Notes: a model not told the origin generated them from the sequence alone. Shown: positions 44,167 to 57,373, numbered from the stretch's first letter. The stretch: DNA of 64,000 nucleotides from Ganoderma boninense (GCA_002900995.3 CM035304.1:1719498-1783497), one strand, 5' to 3'. Program-made: numbers and translations.

Positions 44167-44796
44167 TGGTGGTGATCTTGATCTAGAGGGATTCAGAGAC
44201 AGAGAGTTAGGCACGATGCTTCGATAGTACAATGCTGCAGGCTCGTCCACGGGCTCTTGACATGCAGTATCCGTGGTAGGTATCCTCCAAACGCATCCCA
44301 GAGATCCCAGACGGAGTCTTGAGTTCGGAGACGTCCGAGGAGCACCTCCCAATCCGATCGGGCATACCCTCCTCATCCGTCATCCAAAGCTCCATCCATC
44401 CATCCAACCCCTTCTGCCCGTCCAATCTCTCCCAAACTTCTCCCAGAGTGTCAAGAGCCCATCTCATAGCCTGTGCGAGCATTATTCGACTTCAGAAATG
44501 GATACTCACCTTGACGATGCCGCCTGTGTTGTGGATGGCAGATTTTGGCGGGCGCGCAATGTCCCAGAAGATGTGACCGTGATGCCCTGTGGTGTTACGT
44601 CACATTCAGTCACACGCTGAGCTCGGGCCCGTGTGCCGGGCTGTCCCGGCTACGTCATATGGACGCTCAAGCGAACTGCGCTAGCGGTTTGAACCTGCTC
44701 TTTGCTTTAGACCACGACGTTCTCGTCTCCCAAAACTAGGCCCCAATCTCGGTCATGCTCGCATAGCATATTGCAACACGACACCCCAATTTAACC
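44167..44796. other. divergent intergenic region, 630 bp
   Basis: Separates the ribosomal protein gene (minus) and the vacuolar peptidase gene (plus). A 91-codon open stretch on the minus strand (44207-44482) has no recognisable family and overlaps the presumed uL23 promoter. No TATA box seen. Confidence 0.4.
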
Positions 44797-47700
44797 ATGC
44801 TTGAAAGACTGGCATTTCCATTCAAGTTCACCGCCAGTTCAGTCGCTGCTTTCGTAGTCCTCATATATGCTGTTCTGTTTTCCTGCGTCCTTCTGTTTGA
44901 CGGCTTACCTCGCGTCCCAAGGAACAAGAGTGGATTGGACTTGGATAGAGGGTATGAGGCATTAAGCAAGGTGCGTGTTTTGTTATATTTGTGGTGTATT
45001 GTCCACCGGGAAGATGGCTCCAAGGTCACGGATGCAAGTTTAGGACCGTCTATGTGATCTCAGTGTGGCACTGTTCAGTGGCACGGAGGCCACAGAGACT
45101 GTGCGATAGGGAAAAATATCTCCCTTTACTACAGGTGCAGACAGAATGCTTGATAGACCTGTTAATATTGGGGAGGCAAATAGCCTCAACTTCCTCAATG
45201 TTCCAGGGCCTTCCAACAATTCCCACTCTGCGCCGATACCAAGGAGCCGCAGACATAACCTTCTCTGCAATGAGTCATGTAGAGATGTGACTTCTTCCCA
45301 ACATGCCATGTTCGCCACCGAACCATATTATTAACGCCGTACTTCTAGATAACCACTCGCCCCCATCCCTACATCTCCCACGCAAACGACGACGTGCGAG
45401 ACTACATCCTCTCTCGTCTCCGTCCTCTCGCGAGGCGGCACGACTACATCCATCTCTCAGATGACCTCATCTCCAATGTCACCTACATCGCAGCCAAGGA
45501 CCATGCCGTCTACTTTGAAGGAACGAACGTCTTGCTCAAGATCGACGGCACAGACCCATCTTTACGCCCGAAGCCCGATGGTGTCCTGTTCTCCTGCCAC
45601 TACGACTCCGTGTCGACTGCGCCTGGGGCCACGGACGACGGGATGGGGGTCGCGACGCTCCTCCAGATGGCCGAGTTCTTCGCGCATCCAGCGAGGCGTC
45701 CCCGCAGGACGGCTATCTTTTTCTTCAACAACGGCGAGGAGGACCAACTGAACGGCGCTCACGCGTATTTTGAGCATCCGTGGTCGAATCTCACCTCGAC
45801 CTTCATCAATCTGGAAGGGGCTGCGTCTGGAGGGTGAGTGTATGCGCATACACCAGGTAATCAAGAACACTAACTCTACAGCGTGCAGTCGTCCAGTAGT
45901 ATTCCGCTCTACCTCTCTCGGGGCGGCCCAGTCGCTCCTCCATCCTTCCGTGAAGCACCCGCATGGCAACGTCCTGACCTCTGATGCGTTCTCGATGGGC
46001 CTCATTCGAAGCGCGACGGACTACGAAGTATATGCGCGCGGCGTCGAGGGCGAGGCCGAAGGGCTGCAAGGATTCGATTTTGCGTTTTACAAGAACCGCG
46101 CGTACTACCACACTCCACGGGACTCGATCTCTGGCATGGGCCAAGAGCAGGGCCGGAAGGCGCTCTGGGCTATGATGGAACTCGTACAAGGGTCTGCATT
46201 AAGCTTGCTGAACGATGTCAACTCCGGGAAGGACAGCAGAGCGTCCGTGTACTTCGATTGTGAGTCAAGGTTATCGTCGAGTTATCATCGTTGCGCTAAC
46301 CTTTTGCCCCATATAGTATTCGGACGCAGTCTTCTCTTGTTCTCGATGGACGCCTTCTTCGCATTCAACATCGTCTTTCTCATCGTCGGTCCGATCAGCG
46401 CGATTGGGCTCCTCGCCTGGGTCGTGCTGGCCGCCAAAGGGCAGTCATGTAAGCCACCACCCAAATTGTATGATGACCTTGCTGACATTATATCTCTCTA
46501 GCGGCTGATTCGATATCGGAAAATGTCGCAGCTCGTGGCGTTGCAGCAAAATTCAAACTCGCGATCAAGGCTGTGGCAGGATGGGAACGCTTCTGGGTCA
46601 CACTCATCATCAGTGCCCTCGCTCATGCGCTCCTGTTGCTTTGTTTGTGCGATTGAACCCTTACGTATGTTCTCATCTCTTGATTTCTACCATCCGTTTT
46701 GTTCGTCCCCACTCAAAGACTGTCTCACAGGTTATTCACTCCTACGCGTATACCGTGCTAACGGCGTTCCTGGCGGCCTCCTTCCTTGTAGTCGTCCTCC
46801 CTCTGCAAGCACTCCACTACGTACTCCCACCCACCTTTGTCTCCCAGAAACTGGCGGTCATGCTGTCGCTCTTCTCATTCTCGTGGCTCCTCCTTCTGGC
46901 GTCGACCATCGCGATGTCTGTCAAGCACCTCGGAACCTTGTACTGGGTGAACCCACTTTATCTTGGAGCCTGGCTCGCGGCTGTGCTCGAACTCGTGCGT
47001 GCCGGCCGGCTAGGAGATCCTGGGAACGAATGCGGATACAAAAGCGAGCTCTTCACCACGGCGGAGGAGCGCGAGGCGCACGCAGAGGGTACGGTCTCTG
47101 GTCGCCGCCTGGTGCGCGGGGTGGTGTACGATGCGCCCCCACGAGACACAGACAGGGCGCAGGCGGATGCGGGAGAGGTCGAGACCGATCCGACGGAGAT
47201 CACCCCGCTCATGCATCAGCACCGCCGCGTGTCGCAGGGTGGCGGGGAGTACGTCACATTGGACGCTCCCGAGGCAGTCGCGTTTGCAGGAAAACCGCAG
47301 GACGAATTTGGGTGGTGGATCGCACAGCTTCTCGTGTTGGTACCGGCGACGGTCGTTGTGGTGTTCCAGCTCGAGGTGCTGTTGTTGAACGCTCTTGGGA
47401 ACACATTGGTGGACGGGAGCAGTCCGGTGTTGGGTGGGTCGTCTCTTCTGCTGTTTGTTCCGAGCTGAGCTGACTATGAAGATACAGTGTACGAGCTTCT
47501 TGCGCTGTTCTCCGTGATGGTGTTCATTCCGATAACGCCGTTCGCACACAAGCTACCGCGGACGCTCAATGTCGCCGTCGGCGCACTTCTCGCTGTCCTT
47601 CTCATCGGTTTATGGGCAGCCTTCCCGTTCACCCAGGTCGCGCCGTTCCGCGCCTACTTCCAGCAGTCCATCGAGCTCTCCGCGAGCACGTCGTCTCCTG

Positions 47701-48486
47701 GACCTGTAATCCCAGGAACATCATCCTCCCCGCCGCCGTCCCTGGCTGTTGTTTTCGCTGACACGACCCTGACTGGTCTCAAACACTACGTCGACCGCTA
47801 TATGGCGCCAAGTATCCCGTCCTCGTGGACTGCAGATGTGTCGTGCGATCCCAAGGGCCTCCGTCCGGACCTCATGACGTGCAAGTGGGCTACAGGTCTA
47901 CTCCCTTCGCCGAGCGGGAACACCTCCCTCGCACCATACTCGGAGTCGACTGCTGCGCGGAGAGTGCGGTGGCTGGACGTGGAGACGAAGCGGCTGAACT
48001 CGACGCGGGCGCTCATCTCCGTGCGCGGCGAGAACACGCGCGGGTGCAGGCTGTACTTTGACCGGCCGATCAGCTACATCCACGTCCGCTCGAGCGGGAG
48101 GCATCAGGGAGGCTGGGAAGCTGCAGGGCGGGTACAAGATGCCTGCCAGCGGCGTGAAGGAAGCGCGGCTGTGGAGCAGGACGTGGGGGAAGACGTTCGA
48201 GGTCGAGGTCGGCTGGGAGCAGGAATCGGAGGCGGAGCACGGGCTTGGGCAGGCGGTGCTGGACATGGACACCGAGGGACGGGTGGAGAAGGACGGGTGG
48301 AGAGCGCGGAGACTGAGCGGGCGCGCGGCGTGCGAGTGGGCCGAGTACGCGAGCGGGGCACTGGGCGGGGCGGAGAGCGGGACGATCCCCGCGTTTGAGG
48401 AGGTTAAGGCGTTCTTGCCGCTGTGGGCGCTGCCCACGAAGCTGGCGGACGGGCTTGTGGAGGTGTGGACGAGGTTCGAGGTGTGA
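44797..48486 (+). CDS. PFF1: Pff1-like vacuolar membrane M28 metallopeptidase
   Basis: Exons 44797-44970, 45349-45833, 45889-46259, 46317-46448, 46502-46664, 46731-47433 and 47488-48486. After an N-terminal membrane anchor comes the M28 domain with zinc ligands in SCHYDSVSTAPGATDDGMG and the catalytic Glu pair in NNGEEDQLNGAHAY, then several membrane segments (SMDAFFAFNIVFLIVGPISA, LAVMLSLFSFSWLLLLASTI, LLALFSVMVFIPITPF) and a lumenal C-terminal domain. That is the layout of Pff1, a multi-pass vacuolar membrane protease. The first intron (378 bp) is long, but its ends rebuild the GLDL...ITTRPHPY block without gap. Frame breaks near 46640-46655 (TTTG run, before VRLNPY) and near 48090-48110 suggest missing bases. 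Confidence 0.87.
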
Positions 48487-49467
48487 GCGAATGCTAATGG
48501 ACGATCTAATGCGATGGACCGCGTGTACGATAGCCGTTGGAAGGTTTTGAGTTGTGTTATTCGATACTTATGGAGTCGTTTAGTAGTCGCGTATCTTTTC
48601 AGCATGTCAGGGATATTGGAGGTTTCCGGTAGCCACTTGTGTCTTCACGTCTTGTCTTTCTTGTGCTTGCGTATGCAGTCCATACTTATATCGTTGAAAT
48701 GTTTGCTCATCGGGAATGTCAAATATGTCGTCCGAATCGCGTTGGCTCAGGACGGGCCAAACATATGGCACTACATAGACAAACACGAACTGGCCATGCG
48801 GCTTTGAGCAGCGATGACGTAGGAGTCGGGCGAAGTTAGTATAAGTAATCGTTTAATTTTGTACCCCCGATCCCACCGACAGTGCTCGCCGCTGCGGCGC
48901 TGCGGGTGCCTGGCCTACCTCGTCCGACGGCCATCTTCACTTAGAAAGACTGCTATTCATCTCTATTCATCCCCATTCATCACACTATGCATCTGTCTTG
49001 CGTTACCGAGATCTGCAGGAGCACGAAGTTTACGTGGCCACCTGGGATTAGCACTTGCTACAAAGGCATCGGCAACGAAGGCCGTGGGGGATGTGAGAAG
49101 CCAAAAGTTCCTTCCGCCGGTTCCTGCTCGTTCGAGGTATCGGGGGGCATCAGCCAACAAGCTCTCGAGGCGGTGAGCCTGCAGGCTGTGCGCTAACTAT
49201 CGACCAAAGGCCAACCGACACCGCAGATGTCCGCGCCAAGCCTCGGCTTGGGCTCACCCTCAGCCTCTTGTTTGCCCCAACCCTCCGCTTGACCTACGTC
49301 TGCTCGTCCTTTATGCGGATCGGCGTCGTTCAGAGAGCGTCGTCGATATCTCTGAGATTCCTGCTGTTTGTCAACGTTTTGCCCCATGGTGAGTGTCTGT
49401 CGTAAGCGCAGCATCCTGTCGGCATACATTCCGGGAGACTTACGCCCATGAACCTAGGTTTCTACAG
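48487..49467. other. intergenic or 5' exons of the next gene, about 980 bp
   Basis: The next gene needs upstream exons (its first clear exon begins after an acceptor at 49467), which probably lie in 48900-49460, but I could not join them with confidence. 48487-48900 shows nothing. Confidence 0.35.
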
Positions 49468-51059
49468 GATGGCGGACAGCATGCGCGGTCATCGTCATTA
49501 TCGTCGGCGCAGCTCTACTGACGTTCGCCGTCTTTGTCTACCACCGGCGCAAGTACTATGGTCGGTTCCCGACCAGACCGGAGATGCGGCAGCGTTTCAT
49601 GAGCTCTCAGACGGACGACCCCGAGGCCCACGTATCCCTCCTCAACGCCAGCGAAATGATGCCACCGATCCCGCCCAAAACACCAGTAATGTCGCATGGA
49701 CGGAGTTTTTCTGGTGGGCAGCCCAGTTTTCTTTTGCACGATCGAGGTGTATCGTATGGGTCCGCAGACGAGTTGGGAGAGCCGGAGCCCTATCACGACA
49801 AACCGCGCTCTGTGCCGACCAGTGCCCGTTCCTCCCATGTTCCCCGAACCCGAGATCCACGTCGAGCAGCCGTCCTACGACGGCCCGATCCCGATGCCAA
49901 AGCCCTCCCTACCACCCTCGCCATCTCTTCTCGACCGTATCCAGTTCCCCCGAATTCAGTTCAACGCGCAAGGAGCCCGCAAGGGGCGGATACCTTCCCT
50001 CAAAATATCCTTCGTTCGTGAGTCCAACCAAGCTATCTCTTCTCCCGGTGATAGGTACCGCCCCCCACCGCATATCGAAGTCGATGGGCGGCCACCAAGT
50101 GTTTCTTCCGGCCCATCTTCCCTCAGCCGCCCGTTCGCGACCATGTCCACATTCCCGCTCCCTGCCATCCGCCCCGTCTCGCCGCTCTCCCTCACGAACA
50201 CGAATGTCTCCGTCCACCCCCAATCTCCTTCCACTCGCGCCGCCACCCCGCAAGATCTCGCGCCGCCCGCAAACTGGGACGGGAGCGCGCCCGCCCCGCA
50301 AATGCCCGAGCCAACTCCACCGCTCCCTCCGGAACACGAGATGGAGAGGCTGTCCGCGTCCTCCCCGACGAGCATCACCACCGCGGGGCTCGACAACTTC
50401 TCGCGGAACCTCTTCACACGCAACCCGTCCACCGAGGGCTCGTCCACCTCGCCCTCCGTCGCCATCTCCCGCGGCTCGTCCTACCAGACGGGCCGGCCCA
50501 TGTCCGTGTCCGACGTCGCGCGCCATAGCTCGCTCTCCTCTGGATCCGGGTCTGGGGTCGGGTCTGCGCCAGCGCAGGGTCTTCGGCGCGCAACGACCTG
50601 GGTGCCGAACGTGCTCGCGTCCTACTCGCCCTGGCACAACGTCGTGCCCATCCCCGGCAGCGGCACTGGGGCGACGCGGCGGCGGGCTCGCCCTCGCCGA
50701 CGGGCCAGCTGCGCGTCCCAGACGGGTACCGGCCGATGCCGACGCTCGAGGAGAACCCGTCCGAAGCCACGTCGGTGTCGCCGATCACGCTGCCGCGCTC
50801 GCTGCCAGAGTCGACGCAGGGGACGTACACGGGGCGCTCGGTGTCGGTAAGGGAGGTGCGGATGGCGGGCGGGCAGCTCGCGACAGTGGCGGACGAGGAG
50901 CACCGGCCGTCGATGGAGTCCGTCGCGGAGTCGGTCGCGCGTGTGCAGGCGCAGGCGGCGGAGGTGCTCCCGGGCCTGCCGTCGCCGTATGACGCGCGCG
51001 AGCCTCCGCCTCCTGCGCTTCCGCCGCCGCCCGCTGAGTCGTTGTCTCGGAGTTCTTGA
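49468..51059 (+). CDS. single-pass membrane protein with long Pro/Ser-rich cytosolic tail (partial model)
   Basis: The first recognisable exon starts at 49468 with a membrane segment, CAVIVIIVGAALLTFAVFVY, followed by the basic stop-transfer HRRKYYGRF and a long disordered tail. Tail landmarks are MSSQTDDPEAHVSLLNASEM, PEPEIHVEQPSYDGPIPMPK, ISFVRESNQAISSPGDRYRP, PEPTPPLPPEHEMERLSASS and the C-terminal QLATVADEEHRPSMESVAES and PPPPALPPPPAESLSRSS. The frame shifts at about 49800-49830 and back at about 50650-50670; since both halves are low complexity this could be two compensating indels. The extracellular N-terminus is not resolved. Layout resembles fungal cell-surface sensors, but no domain supports that. 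Confidence 0.55.
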
Positions 51060-52146
51060 AGGCAAGTGCGGGCGGAGAGTGGTGGGGCGTGTGTGTGGCA
51101 TTTGGACCTTGTGCGCAGTCACTAGTCACTGGCCGCGACGCGACGAGGACCCGGACTTGTAACTTGAACTTGTGAGCACTGCTACGCAATCGGTACCTAC
51201 CTACGCAATTCTGGACAGTCCCGGACAGGCCTGCATTGCATTGTAATCCTAGTGCACTTCTCGCATATAATCTTATTCTGCTCGTAGATATGTAGACATC
51301 ATACGCATGTATACGGACGTTTCGTGTCAAGGTGTATCCAAGATCTGGGACCAGCGCCGCCGTCCTCCGCCCGCGCGGTCTAGGTGTTTGCCGTGTTTCT
51401 GTATGAGCACCACTTGACCAGTACTGACTGCGAGTGTACAGTGCAATCCGCTCCTGGACTCGAGGCGACCTTGGTCGTCTTTTAATGTATGAAGAGGTCG
51501 AAGGAACAATTGGTTGGTCTTGGAAGACCCGATTCGGCGCTTGTAACGTCCCATGCGTCGTCTGGTGCGCATGCCAGTTCGTCATGTACCGCCTCGAGCA
51601 TGATCCGTACCTCATCTTTCCCCCCACCGGCAACAACTTGGAACTACCCTAGCAGACGGAATCCCTGGAGCTTTGGTACGGGCGGTTTGTTGATAGGCCA
51701 CCCTCGTCTTGTCAGAGACGAACTTGGGATGTTGCAATGGAGCTCTTAGGGAACACCGACTACGGACTTCGTCGTGTCACGGTAGCGGCCTGATTAACTT
51801 CATGAGCGGTACGTTCTTTCCCTCTCATCCTTCTATGAATGCCTATTGACCCTCTGCTCTAATCGGGTTTCTCCCTTCCACAGCCTCGTCATGCTGTTCG
51901 CAGACGGCCACTACCACCCTCCAGAATCCAGATGGCGGCGCTCCCACCTCGAGCGGAGTCCATTCCACACGCTGGCCACTACATCTCTCTACCATCTCCG
52001 CTATCTCTGAACTGGAATGGGGCACGAGACACAGGCGCGTACAAGGACACTGAGGGTAGAAGGCTGTGCGTGCTCCTGCTCCAGCATGGGATGCATGAGA
52101 GCCTGGGTGGCATGTCGACTTCCTCTTCCTCCTCCTCGGCATCGCC
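51060..52146. other. intergenic, about 1.1 kb
   Basis: No conserved reading frame on either strand. Its right end is the distal promoter of the following gene. Confidence 0.5.
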
Positions 52147-52290
52147 TATAAAGTTTAAACCTTGTCAACGTGGGGATAGGTACTTTTCTGGGTGTACTCT
52201 CTGCCTTCCCCCCTCTCTCGCTCTCTCTCTCGCTCCCTCTCTCTTCTCTCTTTCTCCCCCTCTCCCCCCTCTCCCCCTAAACCCCAGCGC
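52147..52290 (+). promoter_or_regulatory. TATA box and CT-rich tract
   Basis: TATAAAG at 52147-52153 is followed by an almost pure C/T tract at about 52199-52280 and then the start codon at 52328. TATA plus pyrimidine block upstream of the transcription start is a common strong core promoter layout in fungi. Confidence 0.6.
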
Positions 52291-52327
52291 CCTATCATCC
52301 CTGGCCAGCCTTCCCCGCCCTCACTCC

Positions 52328-54800
52328 ATGCAGTTCCCAGTCGAAATTTGCGAAGCAGTCATCGACCAGGCCCGCGACCATCACCAGTCCCTTCACAACC
52401 TCTCACTCACATGTCGCACATTACTACCTCGCGCTCGCTACCAGCTGTTCAGCAGCATTCATATCCGGACTATTAAACAGATGGAGTCCTCTGGCGACTT
52501 CCTGGATGCACATCCCTGGGTTCTCCCCCTTGTTCACAAGATCAGGCTTTCCTACGTGGCTTCTAAAGACGAATGCAGGCAAAGCATCCGTCTCCTCGAC
52601 GTTGTTCCTGTCCCTCTCCTCACCCGCCTCCCGAACCTGTGTGCGTGGGAGATGGGCCCAGTTTACCTGTCCTCACTAGAGGGGAGACCGAAACACCCCG
52701 TGCTATCATTCCATCGCTCTGCGCTATCGCTCTACCGGAGAGCAAGCAGCCGCATCCAGAGTCTGGACCTGTACCGCATACAGTTTGACCGACTGTCTGA
52801 CTTCACCGAACTTGTCTCGGCATTTACCAGTATCCATACACTGACTTGTCGCGCTATCCAAGTGAGGTTCCCTCGGCGGGAAGAATCTAGCCTCTCCTCG
52901 TATGTCGGGGGCACAGGCATGCTTGCCCGACCGCCGCAAGTTACAACGCTGAAAGTGAGTTTCTAAAACCCATCGGTATCTATAATGATGCAAGAGGCTG
53001 ACAATTGTCTGTGTCTGAAGATGGCCGTGTACTTCGACATCCGTGTAGCGGAGTATATGATGTTCCACAGCGGGGCTATGCTGAGTAGTCTCCATCTTGA
53101 TCTCACCGACGAAGTCCGTGAGATTTCAGAATATTGTTCTACCCAACCGCGTCTCAAGATTCACTCAGTTCGGTTCGAAAAGTCGATGAGTTGGCTCAAA
53201 CGACTATCATCATTGACACTTGTACTACAAATCGACGCCGATGATATCCAAGGCAACTCCGAAGCAATCCGCTCTGTCACAAGGATTCTCAAATCAGTGG
53301 AGAGAACTTATCTAACAGATGTGCAGGTAGGGTTCAAAGGACGCCGGATTGCTGACATTGGATCCCTCCTTTCTGGACCTGACGCTCCGTTGGAGGACTG
53401 CAAGTCGTTGGAAGAAGCTCTCGTCACCTTTCGCAACCCACGTATCCAGATCCACGATCCCAACGGCTTTCGGAGTGTCGCAGGAAGGGCCGAGTTTTGG
53501 TCTCGAGCCACTGAGGGCGCTTTTCCGACACTGAACAAGCGAGAGCTGCTTAAATTCATGTGTTGAGTATAGTTCGCGTTATCATTGCAACAGGAAACTA
53601 ACCTCGCGAACGGCGCAGCCGAAACCTTTCCATATGCATACGACTCACCTGGCCACGAATCGTGTGTGACGTCCCTAGTCACCTCCCACGACAGCAGATG
53701 GATCGTCACCGCCTCCGGTGATGATACCATTATCATCTGGGACCCAGCGAGCGGTGCAGTCCTCCATGAATGGTCCGCTTGCCAACATGGAGTCTACGCT
53801 TTCGCATTGTCTCCGGACAGTCGACGACTGGTATCAGCTGGGCGCCACACGGCTGTCGTCGTTTGGGCGATTGACGATGGGCTCCGGGCCCAGAAAGTGG
53901 CTGCACTGGAGAGGCACAAAGACGAGGTCAAGACCCGTGCCTTGTCTCCCGACCGTGATATCGATGATGCACTGAATAAGTCCGCATCATCTGAGGCTGC
54001 ACCGGAGGGGTTCAAGCTCATGGTCAAGACCTGCTCCTGGTCGGCGGACGGTGCGCTGATTGCATCGGCATCATCCGAAGACGACATGGTCTGCGTCTGG
54101 GACAGTCATACATTCCAGCAGCGCGACCTCTTCCTCGATCACAACACGCCCACAGCTTTGCGCTTCTCGCCCGATACGTGCTACCTTGCGTGGATATCGG
54201 ACAAAGAGTGCTGCATCTGGAGACCCCTGGCGGGAGAAGAACCAAAGAGACTGTCTCCGCATCCGGATCGCAACAGAGTCTATACCTATGACTTTTCGTT
54301 TGACCCCGAGAGCAGGCACATCGCTACGGCTCATGGGTCAGCGGATCCCGATGCATGCGTTTTCCGAGTCTGGGACGTTGCGACTGGTGCAACCGTCGCG
54401 GTTCTGACAGGTCACCAGCGAGCCATCGTCGATATTTCATTCTCACCGGATGGCAGATTCCTGCTGTCAACGTCGCTGGATGGTTCTGCCAGGATTTGGG
54501 ATGCGGAATCTTGGAAACAAACGGCCTTGCTCGATGATGTTGATGACACATCTTGGGTGATTGAGAAGGGCGAGTTTTTCGCCGGATGGGAAGCACGTGG
54601 CTATCGGGTTGGGCAGCAAAAGTTCTGTTTGGACTGGAAAGGTGCGACTGTGGGATCCAGGTCATGGATTGTGCGTGGCGGTCTGTGAGGGGCATCGTTT
54701 CTCAGTGAGGCACCTTGCGTTCACGCCATGTGGCAAATTCATAGCTTCTGGTGATGTGGCTAGGGATTGTCCAGATTACGTGTCTCTCAAAGTTCACTGA
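52328..54800 (+). pseudogene. F-box-like/WD40 fusion gene, damaged paralog
   Basis: Exons 52328-52954, 53021-53561 and 53619 onwards. It starts MQFPVEICEAVIDQARDHHQ and HNLSLTCRTLLPRARYQLFS, and follows the paralog at 34385 block by block through EYCSTQPRL and RFEKSMSWLKRLSSLTLVLQ to the WD40 part beginning GHESCVTSLVTSHDSRWIVT. The intron at 53562-53618 matches the paralog's last intron in position. Two one-base frame breaks disrupt the last repeats: near 54565-54575 (before ASFSPDGKHVAIG) and near 54755-54765, after which either VSLKVH (stop 54800) or VQITCLSKFTEHWIP (stop 54816) is read. A strong promoter is retained. Decay and sequence error cannot be told apart here. Confidence 0.72.
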
Positions 54801-54816
54801 ACACTGGATTCCGTGA

Positions 54817-55093
54817 TGTTCGCGTTCGTTCGAGTCGTACGCTGTGGATATTGATACTGAAGTTAGTATGTAGTCTCGTCCGATGCTCGTACAGTAGTCA
54901 CTATGTCGTCACTCGTGTTGCCGGGTATACTTATGAGCCACTGCCTGTTCCCATCCACGCTGGCGTGCTTCTCTCCCGCACCTCCAGATCCGCGCTTTTT
55001 GGAATAGCCCTCGACCGCCAAGCCATACCTCCATATACCGAGCCTTAAGAGGACAAAACTCTCCTACCCAGATAGGAACGTCCGCAAAGTCGC
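54817..55093. other. intergenic between convergent genes
   Basis: No feature seen in this 277-bp interval. Confidence 0.5.
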
Positions 55094-56398
55094 TCAGCAC
55101 CCTCCCAGCATCACCCCGTCGTACGGCCCCACGTGCTGGCTCGCGTTCCAGTTCAGGATAGTGACCGCTCCCGCGCTGCACTGCACGCTCGGATTGTCTT
55201 GGCCTATTCCGAGCACAACATATAAGAAACCGACTCGACTCATGATAGCATAATGCTCGGGGCGAGCCACTGCGGACGTACCGGGACACGAGACCCACAC
55301 GTCGTCGTCTCGGATGTGGATCTCACCGCCGGGATGGTGGTACCCAAAGACATCGATAGGGGGCAGGACCGGGACGGGGTCCTCCTTGTTATTGATGCGC
55401 GTGAAGGAGACCGGCTGCGCGTCGGCGTAGTCCGCGAACGCCTGGTTTCCGACCTGCAGAAATGGGTGCTTCAGCGCGGGCACGCGTGGCCTGTGGCTGG
55501 GATTTCCTTACCCGGGGCGAGGCGTACCCGACGTAACGCACCGTCACGTTCGATGGCAGGTGGAGAGGCAGATACACCGCATCCAAGAGTGCGATGGCGG
55601 CGCCTTACGGGGGCAATGATAAAACAACTCAGAGCGGGAGGTACAAGGGCCAGTTAGACTTACCGAGGGAATGCCCGACGACGGTTACGTTGCTCGTGGG
55701 GTACGTGGAAAGCGCCTCCTCGACGGCGGCGACCACGCCCGGGGCGGATCTGAGAGTTGGCGCTGTGAAAAGTGGTTTCGGCAGGCGATTAGACATGCGT
55801 GCGCACCTGCTTTGTGTTCCCGCGAAGCCCCGGTGGACTAAGACAGATTGCTGGATGCCCGGGAATAGGGCCGAATCGAGAGGTACCTGCTCGATCAGCA
55901 AGTCGGTGATGATGGGAAGTCTGTGATGAGGCTCGATTCATCCGCTGCATGAAGACGCAGAATGACCAGAACTTACATCTTGCTGAAGTCTGTGCCCTGA
56001 TGACCAACGATGATCTCGTCAAGGGTCGGGTCGTACCCGACGAACCCTAGAGCGCAAGGAAACTACTTAGTTAGCAAGCATGGTCGAAGACGGTCCTGAA
56101 AGCGAGGAAAGTGCTCACAGAATTGCGTTGCATCGCCATCGCCACCTGAAGCGACAGGCTGGAAACCAGGATTTGCGTCGCACTTTTCGCCGCAGCTCCA
56201 GTCGATCGTCAGCGAGGCGTTGCAGTTCGCGGCGGCCGCGAACCAGGTGTACGGCTTGAAGCCCGCGACCTCCGCTGCGGGCACCGGCGTGATGGCATCT
56301 TGGCGGGGCAGGAGCGTGGAGGCGGTCGGGACGGCGCGGATGTTCGTGGCCAGCGCAACGACGGTCGCCAGGAGCGCGAAGGAAGAGGTGGGAGCCAT
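55094..56398 (-). CDS. secreted class-3 lipase/esterase, 307 residues
   Basis: Seven exons (56398-56119, 56046-55977, 55920-55807, 55749-55664, 55603-55512, 55453-55282, 55203-55094) join in frame. The signal peptide is MAPTSSFALLATVVALATNI followed by a KEX2-like site in TLLPRQD. The alpha/beta-hydrolase core shows WFVGYDPTLDEIIVGHQGTD (oxyanion region), SVLVHRGF, the nucleophile elbow VTVVGHSLGAAIALL, VRYVGYASPRVGNQAFADYA, the catalytic Asp in NNKEDPVPVLP and the His in FGYHHPGGEIHI. These are the landmarks of fungal class-3 lipases and feruloyl esterase A relatives that act on acylglycerols or related esters outside the cell. Cysteines near both ends could form disulphides. GATAAAAG on the minus strand (about 56445-56452) may be its TATA element. 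Confidence 0.9.
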
Positions 56399-57373
56399 GT
56401 CGTCCGAGTCCAACTGGGCAGCTTCTGCCGGTCGCGACGGGCAGCTTTTATCTCTGCTGGAGTAAATGGGAGGACGACGTTGCACGCGAGGCTATGGCCG
56501 CGACCGCATGTCTTCGGCAATCTAGGCTGGGAACGAAGTATATGACGAGCATTCTTGCTGCCGGATGTTCAGCTGGGAATGGTGGAAGGCAGCGAAGGAA
56601 TGACGTCCGTGGGCTTCCAATGATGGGAGTGATGATCTGCAGAACACATGAGCCAAGGCTGAGTAGTGCTTCATTCATACGCCCATGCATCTGCCGGGCC
56701 ACCGATGTGCACGGTTAAGAAATCGCCGGGTGCTCCGTGGGCCTCTTTTCCGGCACGTTGAATCACCTGAAATCGTAAGTCTCGTCAGCCGGCCGTAACT
56801 GTCTGACTCACAGCATACTTGGGCTCAGTCTTGAGGCTGAGTAGTGACAGGAAGACCTACGTAGTACCCATCCACACTCAAAACGCTGCTTTGCTACCGG
56901 AGCTCTAGAACGAACAGCCGGTCCTAAACCAGCATATGCATGTGCGATGAAGCTCTATTTGCACATTCAGTTCGGACTCTTACGTACCCTGAGAACCTGC
57001 TACTGGATGGCAAGCTCCAGTGAACGTTGCATTTTGCATATCTCGCCGTGGAACATCGTGGCCTAAAGTTATGGGGTAGGAGGATTCCGTCCGACCTAGA
57101 GCACGTAAATTGCTCCATTATTCACGATGACTTCAACACCTCGTTTTTTGCTAGAAGAGTAGCAGAACACACCGCATATAGGTCAGTCAGCCTGAAGCAT
57201 CCAGCCTTGAGACAATGAGACATTTGCGAAAAGAGTTCCACGGAAACAATAATAAAGGCAGCTCAAGCGCTCGAGGAGCCAATCCACCGGTTCGGCTTTC
57301 AGAGCTCCCGACGGGCCCGACCCCCCGCGTCTCGTCAAACTTTGCTCCTGGTCCGTGCGCACGGCGGTGGCCC
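56399..57373. other. intergenic, about 970 bp
   Basis: Holds the lipase promoter (left) and the U1 promoter (right). No reading frame with conserved content was seen. Confidence 0.5.
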
